Assembly: GCA_040772065.1 (NCBI GenBank)
Contig: JAXGYX010000001.1
Span: 2,170,001 to 2,234,000 of the forward strand
Length of the DNA stretch: 64,000 nucleotides
Origin: JAXGYX01 sp040772065
GTDB taxonomy: Bacteria > Bacillota > Clostridia > Saccharofermentanales > Fastidiosipilaceae
Direction of reading: 5' to 3'
In this document: in pieces, positions 1-8,800 of the stretch
Numbering within the stretch: position 1 is the first letter of the stretch
Layout of the letters: each line of letters begins with the position of its first letter
Position numbers and translations under genes: made by a program
Notes under the pieces: model-generated
Database searches by the model: none
Told to the model about the DNA's origin: nothing
What the model saw: the letters and a program-made list of their open reading frames with translations, nothing else

Positions 1-146
1 TTAGCAAATCAACCTCATTTCACTTTGCTATTAACCTATTTTGAATTTACACCAACTATATGGACTCTATCTGATAAACAGGCAACAGGCAGGCGATTTG
101 ACACATGATCATTTGATTACTACTGATGAATACACAAAGTTTCTGA

Positions 147-323
147 TACTCCCTGGGACTCGGCGACGCTGCCGATATTCCCGGCTGCGGCCTGCCGGAG
201 CCCAAGGGTATCCGCGATAATGCCGACTGGTACATGGCGCCGCTGCTTTACCCCGAATATGTCGATGAGATGTTCGGTATGCAGATGGACATCGCCATCC
301 AGAATATGAAGGCTATCAACGAA
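147..323 (+). pseudogene. URO-D family protein, N-terminal/middle fragment
   Basis: An open frame without a start codon reads on from a TGA at 144-146. It encodes a segment with GDAADIPGCGLPEPKGIRD and DWYMAPLLYPEYVDEMF, the pattern of uroporphyrinogen-decarboxylase-superfamily proteins, many of which act as corrinoid methyltransferase-like enzymes. The reading continues unbroken into the left end of the IS3 element at 324, so the last apparent residues of the frame, up to the stop at 354-356, are IS sequence and not gene. The catalytic core that should follow is missing. The C-terminal end of the same family lies at 1929-2036 and 4489-4521. This is a dead gene. Family assignment is from memory of conserved segments and not from a search. 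Confidence 0.6.
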
Positions 324-1928
324 GGGGGTGCGGACGAAATCCTGGACAAGATATGAGAGGATTCCGTTATGTATTCAAGAGAGAAACGTTTGAAGGCAGT
401 CAAACTGTATATCCGTTACGAACACAGTGCCTCACAAGTCATCCGAGAATTAGGCTATCCCCAAGACCGTGGGCAGCTTCGTAAGTGGTATCTGGCATAT
501 CTAGAAGAACAGGCTACCGGTGTTATCAAGGATAACTATGAAAGACGTAAAAGCCGTTATTCTGACGCTCAGAAGCAGGAGGCAGTCGATCACTTCTTCT
601 ATACCGGCCGATCCTTGATTCGTACCTGTAGGGCTCTGGGCTATCCAAGCAAAGCAGCTCTAGCCTACTGGATTGAAGAATTGGCTCCAGGCAGACGTAA
701 GCAGAACACTAAGCTAAAATGTTCCTATCAGGATAAGAAGGAAGCTGTCATCAGCCTAGTGACACGATCAAGCACGGCGAAGGAGACGGCGCGACACCAT
801 GGTGTAAACCGAGACGCGCTCTACCGTTGGAAGAATGAGCTGCTCGGTCAAGGGGAGGCTCACGTAATGGAAAAACAAACCGGAGAGCAAACTGAAGACT
901 CGGATCAACTAAAGCAGGAAGCCGAGTCGCTGCGAAAAGAAGTACAGCGTTTGAAACTAGAAGTCGATATTCTCAGAGGGACCGCCGAACTAATAAAAAA
1001 AGATCCCTGCGTCGACCCAACTCTGCTCAGCAACGCAGAGAAAGCGATGCTGGTCGACGCACTGAAGGGGAAGCATCGCCTGAATCACCTGCTGAAGGCA
1101 CTGGAGCTGCCCCGCAGTAGTTACTATTACCAGCTGACTGCGCAAACCAAGCCAGATAAGTATCATGAGACCCGCTCACGAGTTATCGAACTGTTCAATA
1201 CCAATCACGCTTGCTACGGCTACCGCCGTATCCATGCGCTGCTGGGTAAAGAAGGTACTGTGGTTTCTGAGAAAGTGGTACGGCAGCTGATGACCGCATC
1301 CGGTCTGCAGGTCGTCGGCAAGAAGAAACGTAGGTATACGTCCTATGCAGGTGAGATCACGCCTGCTCCAGAGAACATCATCCAACGGGACTTTCAGGCG
1401 GACCATCCCAATGAGAAGTGGCTGACGGATATCACAGAGTTTGGTATACCGGCAGGCAAGGTGTATTTATCACCCATTATCGATTGCTTTGATGGCCTAG
1501 TCGTATCTTGGTCTATAGGCACGAGTCCGAATGCCGAGCTGGCTAACTCCATGCTGACAGCTGCAATCAACACCCTTGATCCTGATGAGTGTCCATTGAT
1601 CCATTCCGACCGTGGAAGCCACTACCGCTGGACCAGATGGATTCAACTAATGGAAGAGCGACAGCTGTCACGATCCATGTCCAATAAGGGCTGTTCACCT
1701 GATAACGCTGCCTGTGAGGGCTTCTTCGGTCGCCTCAAGATCGAGTTCTTCTATGGAAGGAATTGGCAGGGCGTGACCATTGAAGCCTTTATCGATCAAC
1801 TAGACCGGTATATTCACTGGTACAATGAGGAAAGAATCAAGCAATCGCTTGGCTGGCTAAGCCCTTTCGAGTATCGTCAGCGATTAGCACAATCGGCCTA
1901 AAATGTCCAAGAAAATGTCCGCACCCCC
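324..1928 (+). mobile_element. IS3-family insertion sequence
   Basis: The terminal inverted repeats are visible. GGGGGTGCGGAC begins at 324, and its complement GTCCGCACCCCC ends at 1928. The match continues imperfectly inward (CTGGACA on the left, TGTCCAAG on the right). The element is 1,605 bp and carries one long transposase gene. I see no convincing short target duplication. The flanks are two non-adjacent parts of a URO-D-like gene, so insertion was probably accompanied by an adjacent deletion, or the target was already rearranged. Confidence 0.8.
369..1901 (+). CDS. IS3-family transposase, single fused frame
   Basis: This 510-residue DDE transposase moves the IS3 element at 324-1928. 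The N-terminal third holds helix-turn-helix segments, followed by a Lys/Glu-rich coiled coil near residues 175-215 (EAESLRKEVQRLKLEVDILR). The C-terminal half is the retroviral-integrase-type catalytic core. The DDE triad is visible as the Asp of WLTDITEF, the Asp of HSDRGSHY and the Glu of NAACEGFFGRLK, and the tail WYNEERIKQSLGWLSPFEY is typical of IS3. Many IS3 elements make OrfAB by programmed frameshifting. Here both parts are in one continuous frame, as in several clostridial and actinobacterial relatives. It appears intact. Confidence 0.92.
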   Translation: MYSREKRLKAVKLYIRYEHSASQVIRELGYPQDRGQLRKWYLAYLEEQATGVIKDNYERRKSRYSDAQKQEAVDHFFYTGRSLIRTCRALGYPSKAALAYWIEELAPGRRKQNTKLKCSYQDKKEAVISLVTRSSTAKETARHHGVNRDALYRWKNELLGQGEAHVMEKQTGEQTEDSDQLKQEAESLRKEVQRLKLEVDILRGTAELIKKDPCVDPTLLSNAEKAMLVDALKGKHRLNHLLKALELPRSSYYYQLTAQTKPDKYHETRSRVIELFNTNHACYGYRRIHALLGKEGTVVSEKVVRQLMTASGLQVVGKKKRRYTSYAGEITPAPENIIQRDFQADHPNEKWLTDITEFGIPAGKVYLSPIIDCFDGLVVSWSIGTSPNAELANSMLTAAINTLDPDECPLIHSDRGSHYRWTRWIQLMEERQLSRSMSNKGCSPDNAACEGFFGRLKIEFFYGRNWQGVTIEAFIDQLDRYIHWYNEERIKQSLGWLSPFEYRQRLAQSA

Positions 1929-2036
1929 GCCGGCTGGTTTCTATTCTGCCAAACACACGGTGGGTTCATCTTCAATGCCATCCATGTAGTACAGGCGAAA
2001 ACGCCTAAAGAAAACATTCTGGCGATGCTAGACGCC
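1929..2036 (+). pseudogene. URO-D family protein, C-terminal fragment (left of IS66)
   Basis: Directly after the IS3 right end, the frame reads AGWFLFCQTHGGFIFNAIHV and then QAKTPKENILAMLDA, the conserved C-terminal end of uroporphyrinogen-decarboxylase-like proteins. It is cut by the IS66 element at 2037 and resumes in frame at 4489 as DAVAEFNGDK followed by TAG. Removing the IS66 element restores one continuous C-terminus. Confidence 0.65.
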
Positions 2037-2054
2037 GTAAGCGTCAAAGCTGTT

Positions 2055-3596
2055 TTATGAACCCCTATTTTTAAAGGCTTCCGGGAGCAGAAACTGAGCT
2101 TGTTCCGGATGGTTTTTGAGATCCATACTGGGTGCTTTTTTCAGAACAAAGAGCAGATATTCATAGGGATTGATTTGGTTCGCTTTCGCCGTTTCAATCA
2201 AACTATAAATCACGGCGCTAGCCGTCGCTCCTCTGGCGGTATTCGCGAAAAGAAAATTCTTTCGCCCGATGACAAAGGGTTTAATACTGCGTTCCGCTAA
2301 GTTGTTGGAAATTTCCAAACGGCCGTCAAGCAGATAACGCCGCAGGTAGATCTCTTGCTGGATGCAATACGTGACAGCCTTACCAAAAATAGATCGACTA
2401 GACACGTTTAGCGAACGAAGCCATGTGTAGAACTCACTCAATAGAGGGACCGATTTTTCCTGTCGCCCCTTGTAGCGGTCTTCCGCCGATAGCTTGCCCC
2501 ATTCTCGTTCCAGCAAAAAGAGTCGGTCACAATACTGTTTGCCTTTCCAGGCAAGCGAATCTGCCTGTGAGGAAGAAGGCATGGATTTTAACGCCTCATC
2601 GAATTTGCGCCGAGCATGCGCAAGGCAACCAACCAGTACGATCGATTTCGGCAAAACTCGATACCCCGAATATCCGTCTGTATGTAAGTATCCCTCAAAA
2701 CCCTGGAGATAGTCCACTGGCCTTCGCCCTTTTCGATCCGGTTGGTACTCATAAAGAACAATCGGGTGAAGGGTATGCTTTCCTGTGCGATACAACCACA
2801 TATAACTCTTGCTTTGCGCTGCTTTCCCTTCTTCTCGAAGGACTTGCAGCGTCGTTTCATCCGCATGTAAAATTTCTTCCCGGAGTAAACGCTGGTGCAA
2901 GAGATCGTAGACGGCTTTCAGATAGCGCTCACTACAGCTAAGTAACCAATTTGACATCGTTTGCCTGGATAAAGGCAAGCCCTGACGTCCCCATTCTTGC
3001 TCCTGACGATACAAGGGGGAACCCATGACGAATTTCTGAACCATAATCTGAGCAACTGACTCGGCTGAAGCGATACTACCGGAAAGTAGAGCGGGTGGCA
3101 TGCTAGCCTTTTTTACTGGTGTCTTACACGCTTCTTTTTCACAGCAAGGACAAGCATAAGTATATTGAATCTCTCGGCGAATCAGCGCCTGTGCGGGAAT
3201 GATCTTCAACGTTTCTCGGACATGCTTGCCAATCGTCTCCATGGCGCAGGCACACTGCGGGCACTGTGCCTCTTCACCTTGGAGTACATATTCAATGGTT
3301 TCTACGGGTAAGTCTTCAGGAAGTGATTCTTTTCTTGTGCGAGCCGTCTTTCGGTGATAAGCCTTTACCTCTGTCATTTCAGGTTCCGGTACGGAAGTAT
3401 CCGCCGTGAACTCTGCTTCATTAAAGAGGCTAATCTGATCGTATTGGCTCTGCTCACTGGACGATCCGAAACGCTTGACCTGCCCCAACCGATGCGCATT
3501 TGTAAGAAAGTCCACCGCATCTTGTAAACGGGAAACTTCTTTTTCCAGATGAAGAAGGCGCTCATATTCTTGCCAGGTAATGGTAACGTTTTGCAT
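2055..3596 (-). CDS. tnpC: IS66 family transposase TnpC
   Basis: This is the 513-residue catalytic transposase of IS66. An N-terminal coiled coil (WQEYERLLHLEKEVSRLQDA, residues 9-28) is followed by the RFGSSSEQ linker seen in the family. Next comes a zinc-finger-like region with paired cysteines (CPQCACAM and CPCCEKEAC, residues about 112-158), then the DDE_Tnp_IS66 core with ILHADETTLQV and HTDGYSGYRVL. The C-terminus has the NNLAERSIKPFVIGRKNFLF signature. Length and order are normal for TnpC. It lies 60 bp downstream of tnpB, so the three genes are probably one transcript. Confidence 0.95.
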   Translation of the reverse strand: MQNVTITWQEYERLLHLEKEVSRLQDAVDFLTNAHRLGQVKRFGSSSEQSQYDQISLFNEAEFTADTSVPEPEMTEVKAYHRKTARTRKESLPEDLPVETIEYVLQGEEAQCPQCACAMETIGKHVRETLKIIPAQALIRREIQYTYACPCCEKEACKTPVKKASMPPALLSGSIASAESVAQIMVQKFVMGSPLYRQEQEWGRQGLPLSRQTMSNWLLSCSERYLKAVYDLLHQRLLREEILHADETTLQVLREEGKAAQSKSYMWLYRTGKHTLHPIVLYEYQPDRKGRRPVDYLQGFEGYLHTDGYSGYRVLPKSIVLVGCLAHARRKFDEALKSMPSSSQADSLAWKGKQYCDRLFLLEREWGKLSAEDRYKGRQEKSVPLLSEFYTWLRSLNVSSRSIFGKAVTYCIQQEIYLRRYLLDGRLEISNNLAERSIKPFVIGRKNFLFANTARGATASAVIYSLIETAKANQINPYEYLLFVLKKAPSMDLKNHPEQAQFLLPEAFKNRGS

Positions 3597-3656
3597 GGAT
3601 CCATTATACTATAAAAACGCTGCAAAGTACTGATTTTATAGGCTTTGTGTGGAATT

Positions 3657-4013
3657 TTACCCCAGTAAATAGGGGCCACTTTGCCGGATCTTTTGCTTAG
3701 GATCTAGGGTTAAGCCATCCATTAACCAACGGTATTCCTGCGGGCTAATCTCGCGTAACTCATCGGCTGTACGTGGCCATTGATAGCGGTCTTTCTCCAG
3801 GCGTTTGTACAACAAGAGAAAACCATCTCCCTCAAAGAGGAGGGCTTTAATACGATCCTGGCGACGGCCGCAAAAGAGGAAAAGACTTTGCTCATAAGGA
3901 TCCAAGTGAAACTGTTCTTTTACTAAGAGGGCCAGACCATCGATCCCTTTACGTAAATCCGTATAACCGCAGGCCAGATAGACGCGACACTTCCCTCGAT
4001 AGTCTCTCAACAT
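3657..4013 (-). CDS. tnpB: IS66 accessory protein TnpB
   Basis: This 118-residue protein is the IS66 Orf2 type. From the ATG at 4013 it contains VYLACGYTDLRKGIDGLALL, QSLFLFCGRRQDRIKALLFE and DGFLLLYKRLEKDRYQWP, the hallmark segments of the family. An upstream in-frame extension exists, but it overlaps most of tnpA and lacks family similarity, so the ATG at 4013, overlapping the tnpA stop by a few bases, is the likely start. Its exact role in transposition is not well defined in the family; it is required together with TnpA. Confidence 0.92.
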   Translation of the reverse strand: MLRDYRGKCRVYLACGYTDLRKGIDGLALLVKEQFHLDPYEQSLFLFCGRRQDRIKALLFEGDGFLLLYKRLEKDRYQWPRTADELREISPQEYRWLMDGLTLDPKQKIRQSGPYLLG

Positions 4014-4351
4014 AGTTCTAGGGCTAATGCCATGACCATCTTCAGCGTAGCGGCATCCGCATCTTCGGAAACGAGAATTGTTCCTCGACCAATTTCTATG
4101 GTAATAGCAGAGGATCCCTGTCGGCCGGCTCGTGCGGGTGATGGAAATTCGACAAATTCTGCCCATTCTTCCTTCTTCGCTTTTTCGGCCAGCGCCTCCC
4201 AAACTTTTTTCTGGCGGTAATAGTAACTCGGCACACTGATCCCGTTTGCTGCGCACCAGTCTTTGACTTGGAGACCACTGCTTTTACAAGACTGTACCAT
4301 AGCCGACCATGCACCCAGATGATTATTGTGTTTGTACTTCACCAAATCCAT
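4007..4351 (-). CDS. tnpA: IS66 accessory protein TnpA
   Basis: This 114-residue protein is the first gene of the IS66 operon. The N-terminal half reads as a helix-turn-helix of the Tnp_1/IS66 OrfA type: WSAMVQSCKSSGLQVKDWCA, then NGISVPSYYYRQKKVWEAL. The C-terminal half (AITIEIGRGTILVSEDADAA) is the short beta segment commonly found before the stop. The gene overlaps tnpB by about 7 bp, which suggests translational coupling. Just upstream, at 4373-4404, a TAGATCTCTT unit is repeated nearly three times in tandem and may be part of the element's control region. Confidence 0.88.
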   Translation of the reverse strand: MDLVKYKHNNHLGAWSAMVQSCKSSGLQVKDWCAANGISVPSYYYRQKKVWEALAEKAKKEEWAEFVEFPSPARAGRQGSSAITIEIGRGTILVSEDADAATLKMVMALALELC

Positions 4352-4488
4352 CGATATTCTCCCAACTCATTCGGTAGATCTCTTTAGATCTCTTTAGATC
4401 TATACAGAGTTCTAGCCTTATCCGATATATCTGCTAGTTTGACAGAGAAAGATGGGCATCGCTAGACGTCGATGGATTTGACGCTTAC

Positions 4489-4521
4489 GACGCCGTGGCC
4501 GAGTTTAACGGTGACAAGTAG
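4489..4521 (+). pseudogene. URO-D family protein, last residues (right of IS66)
   Basis: The frame interrupted at 2036 resumes here as DAVAEFNGDK and ends in TAG at 4519-4521. The first six bases (GACGCC) are the target-site copy. Confidence 0.6.
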
Positions 4522-4530
4522 GTAGATCGT

Positions 4531-4590
4531 ATGGCGGTAACCATGCAAGACATTGCCTAGTGTGTCGGTACTTCCCGTGGTATGGTAGTC
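4531..4590 (+). pseudogene. Remnant of a LacI-type regulator start
   Basis: Translation from the ATG at 4531 gives MAVTMQDIA, then a TAG, then CVGTSRGMV. This is the classical N-terminal helix-turn-helix of LacI-family repressors, where the stop sits at a position normally held by Lys or Glu. Nothing of the rest of the gene remains: within about 10 bp the sequence changes to IS-like DNA. A LacI-type regulator next to a URO-D-like gene would fit a lost carbohydrate or methyl-transfer locus. The call rests on about 18 residues. Confidence 0.45.
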
Positions 4591-4593
4591 AGG

Positions 4594-4737
4594 TGCCCCT
4601 CAAAAGTTGGAAGTAAAATGGTGGACGAGATTGGAGAGGTCAAGCAAAATTGGTCCAAGATTATGTCCCCATACCCGCCGGATGGTTTCTATTCTGCCAA
4701 ACATACTGATGGATAAACAAAGTGTTTCTGATACTCC
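4594..4737. mobile_element. Mosaic IS3-end fragment with duplicated flanks
   Basis: The segment starts with TGCCCCTCAAAAGTTGGA, which looks like an IS3-type left end. At 4651-4704 it matches the IS3 right end plus the gene flank at 1907-1958, by eye about 45 of 52 bases. It then joins directly to a stretch (4703-4735) that resembles 121-153. It therefore fuses sequences that lie on the two sides of the 324-1928 element. No coding capacity is visible. Confidence 0.5.
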
Positions 4738-4751
4738 CGGCAGACAAATAC

Positions 4752-5819
4752 CTAGTATATAGGATATGCATAAATTTCAAAATTATCCGTGACGAATGCT
4801 TCGCTCGAGTTCCGAAATGTGAATTCAAACGGAACTTTGCCGCCAGCAGAGACTTTGCTAACATGCTTTGTATCTCCAGCGGTCAGCTCACCGTTGTTAT
4901 TTCGAAATAATATAACCACATAAATGGAACTAAGATCAAAATCATTAGGATTGTAAATTTCACCAACGATTTTATCTTTGCGTTTAGTTGGATTTTCAAC
5001 TATCAAAGACTCACCCACATTATCGTAAATTACATCTGGTGAAATCCAGTCACTATCATCTGGTGAAATGATTTCAAAATCAACGGTCGTGGGTTTGCTG
5101 TCAACTTTGGGTCCTAGGAAAGCTTTAGATAAAGTGCCTCCCGGAAGAATAGATGTTCCCGTAATTTCTTCAGTTCCCAGTACCATACCGTCTGCATCCC
5201 TCGCTGTCAGCCGAATCCTCGTAAATCTGACGGCTCTTTCAGCGTTTGGATTATGCACTATAACGGCATATTGAATGAAATAGCTGTCGGATGAGTTTAA
5301 TAAAACAAAGCCGCTATCAACTAACTCTAGAGGTAGAAGATCTTCGGTTGAAACTGCTTTTTGAACTGGTTTTTGAGTGAGACCCTCAATGTCGTCCGAA
5401 CGTTCAAGCTGTACAGTTGTAGTAGTGCCCATCAAGGAGACAGAATAACTGATAACACCATCCTTGTGCGTAAAAGTCTTTGTATCATCGACAGATGCAA
5501 AAAAAGCTGAACGAGTGCGGCTTTTATCACTTTCTGAGTCCCACGAAAATTCATTTGCTCCTGATGTTGGTGCCTTATAAGTTCCTGCCCAGTATAGTGA
5601 TAAAGTGTCGTCATCACTTTTCCAATATATTTCTATTGTATCATCGGCGATCCTTGCAACTTGATAACTTGTCTCTGAGTTTGAATTTGCTTGTTTCCAA
5701 CTGCCTGTTAAATCGAGATTACTCTCATTGCTTTTAAATGATGTGTGGTTGTTGCCACGACAAGAAGTGAGTGTAAGCATTAGAATAATTGCCAGCACGA
5801 TTGTAGATATACGTTTCAT
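4752..5819 (-). CDS. Putative lipoprotein with FxLYD-like repeats
   Basis: The 355-residue protein begins with a lipoprotein signal: MKR, a hydrophobic core, and the lipobox LTSC ending at Cys20. It should be exported and lipid-anchored on the outer face of the membrane. Residues 35-155 contain short beta-strand patterns (LTGSWKQ, TIEIYWKSDD, LYWAGTY) resembling a lipocalin-like domain. Residues 165-355 hold two similar beta modules (SGFVLLNSSDSYFIQYAVIV and GEIYNPNDFDLSSIYVVILF) of the FxLYD type seen in many clostridial lipoproteins. The ribosome site GGGGG sits 5 bp before the ATG. It is on the same strand as the restriction genes and starts 77 bp downstream of res. Function is unknown, and a link with defence is not shown. 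Confidence 0.75.
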   Translation of the reverse strand: MKRISTIVLAIILMLTLTSCRGNNHTSFKSNESNLDLTGSWKQANSNSETSYQVARIADDTIEIYWKSDDDTLSLYWAGTYKAPTSGANEFSWDSESDKSRTRSAFFASVDDTKTFTHKDGVISYSVSLMGTTTTVQLERSDDIEGLTQKPVQKAVSTEDLLPLELVDSGFVLLNSSDSYFIQYAVIVHNPNAERAVRFTRIRLTARDADGMVLGTEEITGTSILPGGTLSKAFLGPKVDSKPTTVDFEIISPDDSDWISPDVIYDNVGESLIVENPTKRKDKIVGEIYNPNDFDLSSIYVVILFRNNNGELTAGDTKHVSKVSAGGKVPFEFTFRNSSEAFVTDNFEIYAYPIY

Positions 5820-5896
5820 TTCTACCCCCTAAGTTAATTTTCTGTAGACTCTATGATGCTTAAAGTTTTTCGAAATATACCTGTATTTTTGACTGT

Positions 5897-8800
5897 CTAT
5901 TTAATTGAATCCATTATGTCCAATAAACTCTGATATCGATCCACATCATGATATCTAACATTTTCTGTGGAAATTTCATTAAACAATTTTTTCGCACAGG
6001 AAATTTTTGCCTGCTCAATAGGGCGTAAGTGTAGGCTACTCATCGTTCCTTTAGTTTCAGCAATAAAGAAGATATGCTTAACCGTTCCCTCGCGGAACGT
6101 AATTGCCCAGTCTGGTGAATAGTTGCCTACTGGAGTCGGAATATGGAAACCTCTAGGAAGCTTTGCGTACACACAGACTTCCTGTGCTGTATCCAAATCC
6201 TGCACGAATCGTCGCTCGACACTTTGCTCAGCCATTCCATCGGTAAATACATAGTCTTGAATTGCTTTGCTAGCGTGAAATGCTTTGTTAAAGCTCTGCG
6301 TGCCTTTTTCAGCAGTGAAAATGGAGCTGTCATATCTCTCACCGATTTTATCATAAGAAATATGCTCCACAATCATAGTGGATTTCTGTTCATTAATAAG
6401 TTGGATGACCTTTGAAATAAATTCTTCGGGGTTGGTTCTGAACTGATAGAGCTTGTCTTCTCGCAACTCTTTTAAAATCTTTGCTACCGTTCTGCGAGTG
6501 AGCACGGTCCCGTTCGCGATATCTCCAATGAGGTCATATTTAACTTGGCTGGTCTCGGCATGCTTTAATATTTTCGTTTTTATTTGTTCACGGTTAAAAG
6601 ACTCTCCACGCCTAATCTCGTACTCGTCCATTTTGTCTTTTTGTCGTCCGATGGTGGATGTGTACTGGAGCTGTGAGACAAAAAGCTTTTCATTGATATA
6701 ATCGATAGATTTACGAATCAGTTCATCGCTGTCAAACGTCGCAGTATAGGCGTATTTATGATTAATTTTCTTCCACAGCGCCTGAAACTCTACTTTTGCG
6801 AAATTATCATTCAAAGGATTATCCAATATCTTTGTTTCATGGCCGTCAATAAACATACCATCTAACATACTATCATCATAGACCGCTTGAATCAGTTGAT
6901 GGATGCCTTCCTCGATTGGAGCAATATCTTCTGGCAATGCGGCGAGAGTGTCCATTGATAGATCCGCACGGTATTTGTCGGTAACTTTGCGTTGCAGATC
7001 CACATAGCCGTTTTGAATCAGATAAAATTCAATGGTTTTCGCAACCTTCTGGTCTATCAATACTGGATTGTCATCAACTTTGATATATTTACCAGCGAAA
7101 TATTCGCTCGTGGCGGCAGTCGGACGATCATAGAGGTCAGTTTGGATTTCAGATTGTAAATCAGCAACAAAATCCTTATAACTTTCGCTTGCAACAACTG
7201 TAAGTAGATTAATATCATGAATGCTGTCTCCACAGCTTTCCCAATCCATCCGGTTTCCATTTTGATTTACACATAGGCGAAGACCGCGCCCAACCTCTTG
7301 GCGTTTGACCATCTGGCTGTCAGAATGCTTGAGTGTGCAGATCTGGAATACATTCGGATTGTCCCAACCTTCACGCAATGCGGAATGAGAGAAGATGAAT
7401 CGTGTCGGCTCGTCGAAACTTAGTAGGCGTTCTTTATTTTTTAAGATTAAATCATATGCAGAGATGTCCTCGGAGAGATCTTTTCCTTTAATTTTTTCTC
7501 CTTTCTTATTAACATAGTCGACACATTTTCCATGTTTATCAATACTGAAATACCCATTATGAACAAGCGCAACATCGCTACAGGTGGTTCTCAAGTACTG
7601 GTGATAGGGCTCCTCTAACATCATGACAGTATCGTTTAAAATGTTTTTATATTCTTCTTCAAATATTTTTCCATATTCACCCAATCGTTCATTACCATCT
7701 TCATCATATTGACGATATTTTGATACTTCGTCGATGAAGAAAAGAGACAAGGTTTTGATACCGGCGTTATAAAGCCGTTCTTCTTTTTCAAAATGAGACA
7801 AAATTGTTTCTCTAATTTGAATGCGTCGCATATCATTTTGTGAAACATCTCCAACTACTTCGCCAGTATGGATTGTCTTCCCGTTTGTAAAGATAATCAT
7901 TCCATGAAATGGATCGATCTCGGAAATAACGAAGCCTTTGTATTGCTCCATCTCGTGGGATAAGTGATATAAATCGTCTCCGACATTGAGGATGCGATGT
8001 TCACGATTGATGGAGTTTTTATATTTAACTTCGAGCTCGATGCGTGCCTTTGGTGGATTTTTGGTTGAAGTTACGATCTGTTCAAGATAAATGTAATTGT
8101 TTGTTCCCCGTAGGTTTTTGATTTCAAATCCTTTGACCTGGATCTGTTTCACTAGTTTCTTGTTAAAGGCATCCAGTGCATCCAGGACATAGACCAAATT
8201 ATGCTGTTTCTTGTGAGTAGCCGAATAATTCAAGGAAAAGAGAGGGTTGAAATTTCTCATCATTTCTTGTGTGACTCTACCCTCCATTTTTTGTGGCTCA
8301 TCTAAAATGACAATTGGGCGATTCGCGGCAAGTACATCTATCGGACGCCGAGAAGCAAATTCATCGCGGTTGGAATAAATGATAAGTTTTGTTGGATTCT
8401 TCTTGCCCTTATCGAAGGATCGGGCAAATGCCTGTGTATTGATGATCATAACATTGATACCGCTGCTGTTCGAAAAGTTATCTAGCTGGCCTAGACGGTC
8501 GCTGTCATATGCAAAGAAACGAGCTTTTTTTCCGTAATATTCCATGAAATGATTCTCAGTCATTTCAAAAGATTTTTTAACACCTTCGCGTATAGCAAGG
8601 CTGGGCACAATTACAATAAACTTACTCCATCCATAGTTTTTATTTAGTTCAAACATGGTCTTTATGTAGACATACGTTTTACCCGTTCCAGTCTCCATAT
8701 CAATATCAAGACTGCAACGTCCTAAATTTTTTATAAGAGTGTTAGATTGTTTAATGTTGTTCTCGCTTTGCACCGCCTGTATGTTGCAAAGCAGTTGATC

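Larger units (their letters stand above)
2037..4488 (-). mobile_element. IS66-family insertion sequence, complete
   Basis: The 2.45-kb element has 14-bp terminal inverted repeats: GTAAGCGTCAAAGC at 2037-2050 and GATTTGACGCTTAC at 4475-4488, one mismatch. It is flanked by a direct GACGCC at 2031-2036 and 4489-4494; an 8-bp reading, GACGCCGT, is also possible at 2031-2038 and 4489-4496. IS66 elements usually duplicate 8 bp. It carries tnpA, tnpB and tnpC in that order on the minus strand, all apparently intact. It interrupts the C-terminal part of the URO-D-like gene. Confidence 0.9.

Noticed and set aside
2423..2941. Plus-strand frame of 172 codons inside IS66
   Set aside because: It is antisense to the conserved catalytic part of TnpC and shows no domain.
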